Assembly: GCA_012274445.1 (NCBI GenBank)
Contig: JAAROD010000054.1
Coordinates: 496,001-560,000, forward strand
From: Sclerotiophoma versabilis
Taxonomy: Eukaryota; Ascomycota; Dothideomycetes; Pleosporales; Didymellaceae
Direction: 5' to 3'
Length of the DNA stretch: 64,000 nucleotides
Made by a program: the position numbers and the translations under genes. Positions within the stretch are counted from its first letter, which is position 1, and the number at the start of each line of letters is the position of its first letter. The notes under the pieces are model-generated. The model ran no database searches and was not told where the DNA came from. It worked only from the letters and a program-made list of their open reading frames with translations. Positions 54,023 to 64,000 of the stretch are shown one piece after another.

Positions 54023-56228
54023 ATGAGCGTAATCCCTTCCACACTTTCTCTGGGTGCGAACCTGCCAATCGGATGGGACTACTACGGTTGTTGGTCTGAC
54101 TACGGCAGGAGGAAGCTTGCCGGACCGTCATATGTCGATACTGTGAATATGACCCAAGAGAGTTGTGTTGCCTTCTGCAATGACCAGAACCATCCTTTTG
54201 CGGGCGTCGAGTATGGGCAGGAGTGCTATTGCGGCCTGGTGATTGGCGCAGGTTCTGAAAGCAAGGCCGATGTTGAATGCGATTTCAAGTGTCCAGGTGC
54301 TGCTGAGGAAGCATGCGGTTCTAATAATCGACTAAGCGTACTTTACACGGGACTACTGGACTATACCCGTACCAACCCAGGCCCACCTAGTACTTCGCGC
54401 ATCGGTTGCCTTACCGATAGTGTGTACGCTCGTACTTTATCCGTTTTCCAAGCCAGTGAGGATGGTATGACAGTGTCTCAATGCACTTCGAGCTGCAACA
54501 GCGCCGGCTATAGCATTGCAGGGCTTGAATATGGCAGAGAGTGCTTTTGCGGAGATGCTTTGGAGAACAACGCCACCATAGTCGACGAAGGCTGCGACAT
54601 GCGGTGTAGTGGCGATACAACCGAGTTCTGCGGTGGATATGCGAGGCTTGATGCGTGAGTATGCTTTCTTCCCGTCTACTTTAGCTGACGCTGAACGTGC
54701 GATAGCTACACATTGAACATGCCTACTGCGCCGGAATCTACGAATACCAGTTCGGCCGTACGTGTTTGCAACCCGACAACACTTACAAGTCCTTACATCC
54801 TCAATGGTGGGTTCGAGGAAGGGTTGGCCAACTGGACGGCTGTAGCTTACAACGCGTCTTCGTCAAACTTCGATATAGGACTCACCAATGATACGTTGGA
54901 AGGTTGTACTGCTCTGTGAGTTTTCCAGGTTGATTACTAGCCAAGCCCTAATGTGTTCAACAGGACGGCAGTGCCGAAGCCAGACAGCAGGTCGTTGTCT
55001 CAGCATTTCCAAGTATCAACCGATATCGTCAACCTGCAACCCTCGTACAACTATACGCTCAACCTGTCCATTGGACACCGAGGAAACGTCGAAGGACAGA
55101 ATGCCATCTTGGATCCCAAATACACTGTTCGGTTGTCGGATGCTCTGCTTGGCTATGGTGCTATCTGCGGATTTGCCTACAGTCCCTGCCCGCTGGTCGG
55201 CCTCAACAATTCTGCATACATGACCTTGAGCATGCCATTCCAGGCTGATGATCCCAATGAGACACTGACGGTGTATCTTTCGTGGTACAATGGAAACTTT
55301 GACGTTTCACTTTATCTTGATTCTGTCGTTGTTCAACCACAAACAGCACCGCAGTCACTAGATCCAGAATCAACAATACCGAGCCTCACAGCTGAGACGT
55401 CTTTGGTAACAGTCACTTCGAGAGCGGGCACTGACCTTGGTGGAGCCTGGAACGCAACACTATCGTCTTCAATATCAGCGGCCACCTCATTCCCTTCACC
55501 CTCCCCGCCAGGGTGCCAGGGACCCGCGCCGAAGCTGACAAGGTGGGCCGATCCACCACCTGAGCTAACGAACAAATCCGTGGTCAACAACGGTTTCGAA
55601 AACGGCCTTGAGGACTGGACTTTTGACCCCAAAGGAGGCAGCTTCGACATCAGCATCACCAACCAATCCATCGAAGGCTGTTTCTCAGCGTAAGTGCATT
55701 GCCACCCGACTCCGACTCGCACACCTATCTAACCGCAGCACAAGATCCATCCACCCGACCTCCCCCCACAACGGCTCAGCCCGTACACTAACCCTGCAAA
55801 CCCGGCTAACCAACCTAAACTCGTCCAACGAATGGTACGCCGTGGAGCTCTACGTCGGCCACGCAGACTTGCACACCACCAACGCCTCGCTGAGCGCAAA
55901 CGCCACATCCCCCCGCATAACCATGAGCTACCAAAGCCCGATAAGCAGCGACATCCAGCGCACAGTCCCGCTGTGTGGGTTCGCAACCTCGTTGCTCCCT
56001 TTGCCCGCTGCGCAGAGGCCGTGTTCCTTGTTCGGCGCGCGTGGCAGCCAGTGGCAGGTGTATGGCATGGATGTGCGGCTGTTCCACGGGAGTGACGGGG
56101 TGTTTACGAATGAGACGTGGATTGGGGTTATGCTGGAGATTGACTGGCCGGCGGGGGCGGCTGAGGTGCCTATTTTTGTCGATGCGGTGAGGGTGTGGGA
56201 GATTGAGTGGGGGACTATTTCGCGGTGA
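54023..56228 (+). CDS. WSC-domain modular surface protein (5' end unresolved)
   Basis: Exons (54023)-54654, 54706-54915, 54964-55689 and 55739-56228; junction phases close. Two WSC domains at ~18-105 and ~128-210 of this model: GWDYYGCWSDYG, CVAFCNDQNHPFAGVEYGQECYCG, then CTSSCNSAGYSIAGLEYGRECFCG and EFCGGYARLDA. Two copies of a beta-sandwich-like module of the CBM4/9 or discoidin kind follow; copy 1 opens with NGGFEEGLANWT and copy 2 with NNGFENGLEDWT. WSC domains bind polysaccharide, so a cell-wall or secreted role is expected. A signal peptide is missing from the start shown; an acceptor near 54028 suggests an upstream leader exon. The stop codon lies in the first unit of a 15-bp minisatellite. 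Confidence 0.82.
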
Positions 56229-56295
56229 TGCGTTTCGCGGTGATGTATCTCGCGGTGATGAGTTTCGCGGTGATGCACTTCACGGCGATGTATTT
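56221..56295. repeat. 15-bp minisatellite, five copies, overlapping the WSC gene stop codon
   Basis: Units CGCGGTGATGCGTTT, CGCGGTGATGTATCT, CGCGGTGATGAGTTT, CGCGGTGATGCACTT and CACGGCGATGTATTT run head to tail from 56221. The TGA at 56226-56228 in unit 1 ends the WSC protein. Confidence 0.95.
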
Positions 56296-56427
56296 CCACC
56301 TTTCATTGTCATATTTGCGTGGGCTGTGGTGGGCTTGGGAGCGAGTCGAGTTCTACTTGTTCTAGACAAAAAAATTCAAAGTTGGATTGCTGCTGCTCAG
56401 CGCTGTTGACGCTTGCTTGAGGCGTTG

Positions 56428-56497
<70 letters not shown>

Positions 56498-57018
56498 CGT
56501 CTACCGGCATGGAAGTCGTGCATATCAACCGTTCACATACGTAGCATACGACAGAATTTTGTTTTCACAAGTGGAGAAATGCGTGGTGGTGCGCGGTACT
56601 ATACAATTACTATGCAATATCGAGGTGCAAATGATAAACGCCAGATGTGTAAATGCAAGATCTATCCGTTTTGTAGTGATCTTATGGTACATGATATACA
56701 CGCAGGTATTGTACACGTTCGAGGTATGTCGAACTAGCTTTCGGCTCGTCTTATCCACGCCGCATCGTTGACCAGGCCGTGTTCTCTCTGTGCGGCGATG
56801 GTTACCGAACAGATTTTCTGGCGATGGTCTTTATGGTAGACTTTTCGGCGACAGGCGTTGAGTGACAGGAGCACTCGTGTTATTTCGTCAGTGGCAGTGA
56901 CGCCCTTCGCCGTCTCCTTGTCGCTGATTGTGAATGACGGACTCTCGAGACTGCCAACGCGTTGCAGCCGTATTGGTCCCAGGCATGAGGTTTCTCAGAG
57001 TCTTCAGATTCAGTTCGC
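56229..57018. other. Convergent intergenic region with minisatellite and (GT)33
   Basis: About 790 bases between the WSC gene and the 3' end of the leucyl-tRNA synthetase gene. Contains the 15-bp repeat array and a long GT microsatellite; otherwise nothing recognisable. Confidence 0.6.
56431..56496. repeat. (GT)33 dinucleotide microsatellite
   Basis: Sixty-six bases of perfect GT repeat, 200 bases downstream of the WSC gene stop codon. The length and lack of interruptions suggest a young, variable locus. Confidence 0.98.
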
Positions 57019-60000
57019 CTATTCTTCATCTTCCAGAGCGCCACCCAGTGGTGCTTCCCTAACCCTGGGCTTCTTGGGGCTTACAAAGTTGACCAGCTTC
57101 CTCCCAACAATAATCGCCTTCCAATCGCTCGGCATGTCGTGATGAACCGGATGCGCCTCCTTGGTCCCACTCATCGCCCACAGCTTACCTGTCTCTTTGT
57201 CCAGCCACTCCTTGCCCTCGGGCGTCTGCGCAATCTTGTTCACAATCTCCAGCACATATTTCATTCTCTGACCATGTGGCCGCACGACGGGCGATTTCTC
57301 AATCTCGACTTCGAATTTGCGCTTGCCGTCGACCTGCACCACGCAGGTGCTGTACGGGTTGAGGAACGGGATAATGTCGGTGTCTGCGGTGGGGAAGCCA
57401 GATGTGAAGACTGATGGGGCAACGTAGGTACGCAGGCTGGGGTGCCGGGTGTGAGTGAACAGATTATGCCATGCTTCCTCGGCGACGCCAGGAGCAACGG
57501 GAGCAGTCATGCGGATCAGATGGACGGTGGCGGCCCATTTTAGCCAGCCCATGAGCTCGGAGGAGTGCGGGGCGTCCCAGATAAGGTTGGTCAAGGTCAT
57601 CAAGTCACTGATGACGGTGTTTAGGGAGTAGGACTGCGAGTAGGACTCTGTGACACTCGCGATAATCTGCTGAGTCTTCGTCCATAGCTTTGCCTCCTCA
57701 ATCTTCAGAACGGCAATGAGATCTTGCTGATTCTCAATTTTTTCAACTTTCTTCTTGACCTCATAGTAACGGGTCACGATGCCCTGAAGACGTTCGTCGA
57801 TGTTCTTGGGTGTCGTGAACTTTTCCAACTCTTGGTCGGGAAACCAGTGTGCACTGGACAATCGAACGACTCTCTGGAGCCAGCGCTGGACGCCAGTGAT
57901 CTTCTTCTCATCCCATTCGAGCACGTCAGTGACTGGCGCTTGGAAGAGCATATGTGCACGGGTGGCGTCAGCGCCATACTTGGCAATCGTGGCTCCGGGA
58001 TCGACGCCGTTGTACTTGCTTTTGGACATCTTCTCAAAGCTGACATTAGGAGTCAGGCCGCTTGCTTTGATTTTGGGGTGGCTTGCAGATGTTGTATCGA
58101 CTTCGTCAGGCTTCAGGAACCGTCCAGTTTCGGGATCTGTAAAGGTCCGTCCGTGCACCATGCCCTGTGTGATGAGCTGCTTGAAGGGTTCACCCTTTAC
58201 AAAGCGACCACTTGACCACGAGGGTGTTGTAGCAAGGAATTTTGAGATGAAACGAGCGTAGAGAAGGTGCAAGATTGCATGCTCAACACCACCGACATAG
58301 AGGTCAACTTGCATTCCTTGGTTCGCCTTTTTGGGATCCACAATTGCGGAAGTGTTTTTTGGGTCCAGGAACCTGAAGAAGTACCAGGATGAATCCATGA
58401 AGGTGTCCATGGTGTCGGTTTCGCGTTCAGCTGGCGAGCCGCACTTGGGACATGTGGTCTTTTTCCAATTCTCATCCTCGTCAAGGGGATTACCAGACCT
58501 TCCTTGGAAGAAACTGTCAGGCAGGTTCGGCAATTTAACAGGCAAGTCGGCGTCGGGAACGGGCACCGGACCACAAGACTGGCAGTGCACGATGGGTATA
58601 GGCGTGCCCCAGTATCGCTGTCGACTGATGAGCCAGTCGCGGAGACGCCAGTTTGCAGTCTGCTCCACGCGCTTTCCAGAGTCTTGGAGCTTCTGGACCA
58701 TGGTTTTCACAGCCTTTTTCGAGGGCATGTTTGCAAACTCGGGTATGTCAGCAGCCAGAAACCCTCTTGCAGTCATGGCTTGATCGTCCTCGGCGCCGGG
58801 CAGCAGCTGCGAAGCTGGAGAACCTGCTTTCGCGGTTATGACCACCTTTATGGGCTCACCTCCAGCATTGGACCTCCAGAACGAATGGTCGCGAGTGTCA
58901 TGGCCTGGCACGCCCATGACGGCACCTGAGCCGTAGTCGTCTAGTACATAAGGAGCGACGTAGACTGGGATAGAGGCGTCGCCCGTGCCAGTGACTTGGA
59001 CGAGTGGATTGCGGGCGACCACTTGTGGGAGACGATAACCTTCCTTGGTGTCGAGAGGTAGGTCCTTTGCACGTGAGACGAAATGTCGCAGGGCTTCGTC
59101 ATCTGCAGCCAAGCGCTTGACGATAGGGTGGCTCAGCGAAAGGGCAATGTACTGCACACCGAACAAGGTGTCTGCCCGGGTGGTGAAGACCTCGACGGGG
59201 TCGAACTGCATGTCACTGCTGTCCGCCTCGACGTCAAACCACAGCTTTGTGCCCTCGGACTTGCCAATCCAGTTCTTCTGCATGGCCAGCACCTTCTCCG
59301 GCCATCTCCCATTCTCGGCCAGCGTGTCCAGGTCTTTCTGCAGGGGCTCCTGGAACTCCTTTATCTTCAGAAACCACTGCTTGAGCATGAGCTTCTCGAC
59401 CTTGGCGCCTGACCGCCAGGAACAGCCATTCGCATCGACCTGTTCGTTGGCGAGGACGGTCTTGTCGACGGGGTCGTAGTTGACGAGCGACTCGGCCTGG
59501 TAGGCAAGGCGGCGTTGGTGAAGCATGAGGAAGATGCGCTGGGTGTGCTTGTAGAAGTCGGGGTCGCAGGTTCGGATTTCCTACGAGGGCGGTCAGCTTC
59601 GACTGCAGGCTACCCGGGTGTGTTGCGTACAGCGTCCCAGTCCCAGCGACCGCCCATGAGCATCATCTGCGCCTTCATGGCCTCGATGTTCTGCAGCGTC
59701 CACTTCTCGGGGTGGACGCCGCGCTCGATTGCAGCGTTCTCGGCCGGCAGGCCAAAGGCGTCCCAGCCGATGGGGTGCAGGACCTTGTAGCCCTGCATGC
59801 GCTTGAAGCGGGCCAGGACGTCGGAGATGGTGTAGACGCGCAGATGGCCCAGGTGCAGGGTGCCGGACGGGTAGGGGAACATGGGCAGGACGTAGGCCTT
59901 GCCCTTGGTCGGCTCGGGCTCCTGCCGCAGCGCGACCAGCGCGTCCCAGTGAGGCTGCCATTTGCCGGTGAGGGTCTCGATGCTGGTCTCGGACGCGGCG

Positions 60001-60113
60001 CGAGTGCGGGCCTTGATGTGGGCCGGCCATGAGGACGCTCGGCGGGCGCAGGGCAGGCGGGCGCGGGGCGGGACTGGCCGCCAGCCGGGGCGACAGACGG
60101 CGAGAGGGCGCAT
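57019..60113 (-). CDS. NAM2: Mitochondrial leucyl-tRNA synthetase
   Basis: Class I aminoacyl-tRNA synthetase charging mitochondrial tRNA-Leu. Exons 60113-59631 and 59580-57019 give 1014 residues; the 50-nt intron (GTACGC...CGTAG) joins RWDWDA to EIRTCDPDFYK. The N-terminus (about 1-40) is Arg/Ala-rich, a mitochondrial targeting peptide. The HIGH motif appears as HLGH at 87-90 (FPYPSGTLHLGHLRVYTIS), the editing domain has TRADTLFGVQYIAL, a CP1/zinc-type CPKCGSP is present, and the KMSKS motif reads FEKMSKSKYNGVDP. Bacterial-type LeuRS layout. It ends SPKKPRVREAPLGG plus an acidic tail. Divergent from the permease. Confidence 0.95.
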
Positions 60114-60400
60114 CAGCTGGAGACGTGGAGGCGTGGGCGTGGGCGCGCAGCGGACGACGGACGGTGGGCGCGGCCGTGTCTCGTGCGCGGCGCAGGCCCG
60201 CGAAGACTCCCGCGGTGAATTTCTGGAGCTTGGACGCAGCCGCGGCGGGCGCTAGGGCAGTAGTTCGTCTCATGGCGGCCATGCCAGATGCCCACCACCA
60301 CCCGGCCACTCACACCGCCGTGCTGTCTGCATCCGCCCTCCCATGGCTGCGTCGTAGAACCCACAGTCGCCCGCCCTCCACTGCACGCCCGCTCCGCACC
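60114..60400. other. GC-rich divergent promoter region, NAM2 / permease
   Basis: 287 very GC-rich bases between two starts if the permease begins at 60401. The permease frame is open upstream to beyond 60272, so part may encode its N-terminus. Confidence 0.4.
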
Positions 60401-62340
60401 ATGGCCGGCCGCCACGCCAACCTCCCGCCGCCGAGCCGCGATTCCCTCGAGCTCGCCTCGCTGGCCTCGTCCTCGCCCGCCGCCTCGCACCGCTCGCGCC
60501 GCGCCTCGCAGGACTCGTCGGCCTCGGGCGCGCCCTCGTCGCGCCGCCTGTCGCTGGACGACGACGATCCGCTGTTCGAGCCGGCCGAGCACGAGCCCAG
60601 CCGGCCGCGACACCACCGCGCCTACAGCGTGTCCTCGGCCTTCGACTTCGCGCCCACCCTCTTCCCGCTCTCGAGCACCGCCCAGGGCTACACGGCCCTG
60701 GGCGCGCCCTCGAACCCCGCCCTCGACCCGGCCAGCGCCCTCCATGGCGGCGCGCTGGAGAAGAACAAGAGCCTGACCTACCTGAACGGCCTGTCGCTGG
60801 TCATCGGCCTGATCATCGGCAGCGGCATCTTCTCCTCGCCCTCGCAGGTCAACAAGAACGCCGGCTCGCCGGGCGCCTCGCTGCTCATCTGGGTCGTCGC
60901 CGGCGTCCTGGCCTGGACGGGCGCGGCCAGCTATGCAGAGCTCGGCGGCGCCATCCCGCTCAACGGCGGCGCCCAGGTCTACCTCTCCAAGATCTTCGGC
61001 GAGTGGGCCGGCTTTCTGTTCACCTGGTGCGCCGTGACTGTCCTCAAGCCCGGCTCCGCGGCCATCATCGCCATCATCTTCGGCGAGTACCTCGTCCGCG
61101 CCGTCATTGGCCCAGAGGCCGTCGACGCCAGCGCCTGGCTGAACAAGGGCATTGCCCTCGCCGGTCTCGTTGCCGTCACCGCGCTCAACTGCGTCTCCAC
61201 CAAGCTCGGTACCCGCAGCGCCGACGTCTTCATGTTTCTGAAGTTTGCTGCTCTGCTCGGCGTCTTCGCAATTGGCATCGTCGTAGCCACAACAGGCCTC
61301 TCCTACCGCGGCGACGCCAACACCGACTGGAAGAAGCAGGGCTGGTTCGACAACACCTCGCACGACATCAGCAGCTGGGCCGTGGCGCTGTACGCCGGCC
61401 TGTGGGCCTTTGACGGTTGGGACAACGTACTGGCACCCGCCCTCCCCACAATCTCCTCACCCTGCTAACACGACATCAACAGGTCAACTACGTGACCGCC
61501 GAATTCAAAAACCCCTCCCGCGACCTCCCCCGCGTCATCCACACCTCCCTCCCGCTCGTCATCCTCTGCTACCTGCTCGCAAACATCGCCTACTTCTTCG
61601 TTCTCCCCACCCACATCATCGAATCCTCCAACACCGTCGCCGTCGCTTTCGGCTCGCAGGTCTTTGGCCCCGTTGGCGCCCTCGTCCTCGCCCTCTTCGT
61701 CTCCGGAAGCTGCTTCGGCGCACTCAACGCTACGACCTTCACCTCCGGCCGCCTCGTCTACGCCGCAGGAAAGGAAGGGTACATGCCAGGCATTTTCGGC
61801 ACCATAGGGCTGGGCAAGAGCCACAGGGCTATACGCCTCAACGCCGCAAACACCAGCAGCAGCAGAGTGCCGAAGAAGATGGTGGACTGGTTTGCTGATC
61901 CAGACGCGGGCTTCTTCTTCACCCCCATCAGTGCTATGCTGCTCAATGCCGCCATCACCGCCATATACATTGTCACCGGCAGTTTCGACTCTCTCGTCAC
62001 TTTCTACGGCGTCGCAGGCTACACCTTCTACTTCCAAACTGTGCTCGGTCTGATCGTCCTGCGCGTGCGCGAGCCCGATCTCGAGCGGCCCTACAAGACG
62101 TGGATCACCACCCCCATCATCTTCTGCTGCGTCAGCCTGTTCCTGCTCAGCAGAGCCGTCTTCGCAGAACCCGTGCAGACGCTGCTCGTCGTCGCCTTCA
62201 TGGCCGTCGGCCTGCTGGTGTGGTTCGCATGGGTCGGGCGCCGGCGCGCAGCGTCGCGGCAGAGATTCAGAAACATGGAGGCTGGTAGAGGTAGCGAGAA
62301 AAACGTTGGGTGGCGGTTCTGGAAGCGGTGGACCACGTGA
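60401..62340 (+). CDS. APC-superfamily amino-acid permease (LAT/Mup1-like)
   Basis: Exons 60401-61426 and 61483-62340 give 627 residues; the 56-nt intron (GTACTG...CTAACA...CAACAG) joins FDGWDN to VNYVTAEFKNPSRD. The N-terminal ~125 residues are a Ser/Arg/Pro-rich cytosolic tail. The transporter core begins LEKNKSLTYLNGLSLVIGLI, with GSGIFSSPSQVNKNAGSPG (helix 1 substrate motif) and YAELGGAIPLNGGAQVY, and has about 12 membrane helices. WAFDGWDNVNYVTAEFKNP is typical of L-type and high-affinity methionine permeases. Substrate is inferred only as neutral amino acids. The first exon is extremely GC3-rich and the second less so. Upstream in-frame ATGs near 60272 are possible starts. Confidence 0.9.
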
Positions 62341-63462
62341 TGCGATCATCACTCGCATCATGTTGATGTCGATACGACGCACGAAGACAATGAACAAATG
62401 AATACATACAGCCTAACAATACACAAACGGCTACCAGTATGCACGCAAACATTCGCCATCGTCGTCTTCCTCGCCGCTCCACGCGGTATTTGTCAACTCC
62501 ACCCCAGCAGTCAGTGCACCCTCGACACGTTCACCCATGCCCTCACAACGCGCGTCGGCCGACGGCGAAGGGGGGGAGGGGGGGTGGGGGGTTGGATCCC
62601 CAGCACAGACAGCGAAATGCGGCAGTCAACCCGGAGCCGAGGATTCATCACAGCCATGCAGGAACATGGATGGAAGCCATAGAAGCGGCATGGAAGGTAG
62701 CAATGAAAGACAGGCATCAAGCAGCTTTCGCGGGCGGGGGCGGGGGAGATGCCTGAGTAGAAGCCATGTATGGGCTGTTTTGATAGGAAGAGTTAGTTCA
62801 TGAGGAATAGATACACGTCAAAAAAAAAAAAAAAGAGCAGCGTTATTGAACTTTTGCCTTTGTCTTTGTTGTATATGGGTAATGGCATGATATTCATCTG
62901 TGTATATATAATGTGGACCACCATGAGGTCCATTGCTCTAGTAGCATTGACAGGGAAAGCGCTATTAGACGCAGGAAGTGATATGGTATGGTATGGTATG
63001 GTAGTAAGCGAGACGTGAAGAAGAAGAAGAGGATGGATGGATGATGGATGACGGAAGGAAGGAAGGGAGGAATATGCATCGAGTCATCAAAAAGAGTGGA
63101 TGTGCGCAGCACAAGCACATAGCGTAGCGTAATCTGCACAGCAGTCGGAGTCGTAACGTAAAAGAAAAAAGCAAACGAGGGTTTCGTGAGTCGCCGAAGG
63201 CCCCATGTCGCCACCGGTGCTTGCTCGCTCCACATCCGTGCCCTCTCAGCATGGCTGTGCGGGATGGGGTCGAATGCCAGACTGAGACATCGGGGTCTTT
63301 ACTGATACTTCCGACCCAAAACATATGAAACCGGAACGCCGTCAGATAGCCTCTCCGACCCATGACCCATGTGACCCAACCCCCGGACCGGACCCAAAAT
63401 ATCGTACATCGGCGTAACGCCTTCCCGGTCTATATGCGACTGTCGTGCCTCAAGCCGCAAGT
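62341..63462. other. Intergenic region with simple-sequence tracts
   Basis: About 1.1 kb between convergent genes. Holds a G-rich tract (62568-62592), an A run at 62820-62833, TATGG repeats at 62982-63001 and GGAT/GGAA purine repeats at 63030-63073. No gene. Confidence 0.6.
62982..63073. repeat. Simple repeats: (TATGG)4 and GGAT/GGAA purine tract
   Basis: Four tandem TATGG units, then AAG, GGATGGATGGAT and GGAAGGAAGGAA tracts. Low-complexity spacer DNA. Confidence 0.85.
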
Positions 63463-64000
63463 CTAGAGCCAGCCCCTTGGGGGCGGGCTGCGCGACATGG
63501 TACCTTGTCCAAGCGGGATCCTGGCTGTGGGTGATGGCGATGCTGTTCTCCCGCTGTTTGAGCGCACGAGAGTGACAGCAAGCGGTGGTACGGGTGTCGA
63601 TGGCGTCGATATCGTCGGTTCTGATGTGGGTGCCGTTGTGGTAGGTGACGTTGCTGCAATGGACGCTGCAGGTGTGACTGGGTTCATGCGCAGCCCACTC
63701 AATACTGGAGCCGTGGGGAAGGGGGATTGCGCTCGGGGCACAGGCGAAGGCGGTAGCACTTTCTCACGTTGAGCTTGAAGGTAGGCGCTGCTGTTTTGCG
63801 CGGGTGTGAGAGGGAATGCTGGAGTCCGGGCTGGACTGGGTTTCGCGGGTGACAATGCACGTTGAGTAGGGGGAGAGAATACCGCTGGTTTGAGGAGCAC
63901 TCTGTCGGCATCTGCGGTTGGCGAAGGGGCCTGCAAGGGAAGTCCTAAACTTTCATCGCTCGTCTCGGTATCGCTGCGGTTGAGTTTAAGCATGTTTGGT
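63463..64000 (-). CDS. Pro/Ser/Thr-rich protein, 3' part (cut by window edge)
   Basis: C-terminal ~177 residues of a frame open to the right edge; an ATG at 63991-63993 may be internal. The stretch is disordered and rich in S-P and T-P sites (KPSPARTPAFPLTPAQ, VLPPSPVPRAQSPFP), with an Ala/Thr/Ser run, and ends LGQGTMSRSPPPRGWL. Abundant proline-directed phosphorylation sites suggest a regulated scaffold or cytoskeletal factor, but no domain is visible. Confidence 0.55.
   Translation of the reverse strand, partial: PNMLKLNRSDTETSDESLGLPLQAPSPTADADRVLLKPAVFSPPTQRALSPAKPSPARTPAFPLTPAQNSSAYLQAQREKVLPPSPVPRAQSPFPTAPVLSGLRMNPVTPAASIAATSPTTTAPTSEPTISTPSTPVPPLAVTLVRSNSGRTASPSPTARIPLGQGTMSRSPPPRGWL

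Noticed and set aside
55928..56299. Minus-strand frame with His-His-Arg-Glu repeats
   Set aside because: A shadow of the 15-bp minisatellite and the WSC coding exon on the opposite strand.
1..64000. Transposons, telomere repeats, CRISPR arrays, operons
   Set aside because: No transposase or reverse-transcriptase frames, terminal repeats or TTAGGG arrays seen; CRISPR and operons are not expected in this eukaryotic sequence.

Overview
The window is nuclear DNA of a filamentous ascomycete (Pezizomycotina, most likely Dothideomycetes; the class is an inference). The evidence is many short introns (about 45 to 115 nt) with GTANGT-type donors, CTAAC/CTGAC-like branch sites and YAG acceptors, monocistronic genes on both strands, and typical fungal families: a hybrid histidine kinase, a Zn2Cys6 regulator, DUF2011, DUF4267, DUF2985, HET, WSC and UstYa-like proteins. 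I resolved splice junctions by hand. For every spliced gene given here the exon phases close exactly, except the 5' end of the WSC gene, which is unresolved.

Layout. 0-11 kb: 5' part of a GAF hybrid histidine kinase (runs off the left edge, minus), a DUF2011 nuclear-type protein (+), a weak hypothetical gene (+), a DUF4267 membrane protein (-), a coiled-coil hypothetical protein (-), a berberine-bridge-type FAD oxidase (-) and a decayed HET-type gene (-). 11-23 kb: a KDM4/JMJD2 histone demethylase (-), an RGG-box coiled-coil protein (-) and a large Zn2Cys6 transcription factor (-). 23.8-26.2 kb: a small secreted Tyr-periodic repeat protein (-) divergent from a UstYa/DUF3328 oxidase (+), which together look like a minimal dikaritin-type RiPP locus. 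26-32 kb: Sen15 (-), a GPI-anchored-type protein (+), a DUF2985 membrane protein (+) and a glycine-zipper protein (+). 33-39 kb: an Atg37/ACBD5-like acyl-CoA-binding protein (-), ERG24 (-) and an Mrl1-like mannose-6-phosphate-receptor-homology protein (+). 39-49 kb: a giant SLIP-GC-like GTPase (-), an intronless HEVVH zincin-like protein (+) and a Ser/Pro-rich protein (-). 51-64 kb: a multi-pass membrane protein (-), a modular WSC-domain protein (+), mitochondrial leucyl-tRNA synthetase (-), an amino-acid permease (+), and the 3' end of a Pro/Ser-rich gene that runs off the right edge (-).

Most genes are ordinary housekeeping or regulatory genes that do not form one pathway. The notable exception is 23847-26234. 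Here a predicted secreted precursor carries two blocks with a tyrosine at every third residue, each preceded by a dibasic site, and it shares an 890-bp divergent promoter with the one gene family known to cross-link tyrosines in fungal ribosomal peptides. Other points of interest are a 15-bp minisatellite that carries the stop codon of the WSC gene, matching intron positions in that gene's duplicated modules, and degenerate repeat arrays downstream of ERG24 and MRL1. No tRNA, rRNA, intact transposon, telomere or CRISPR array was seen.
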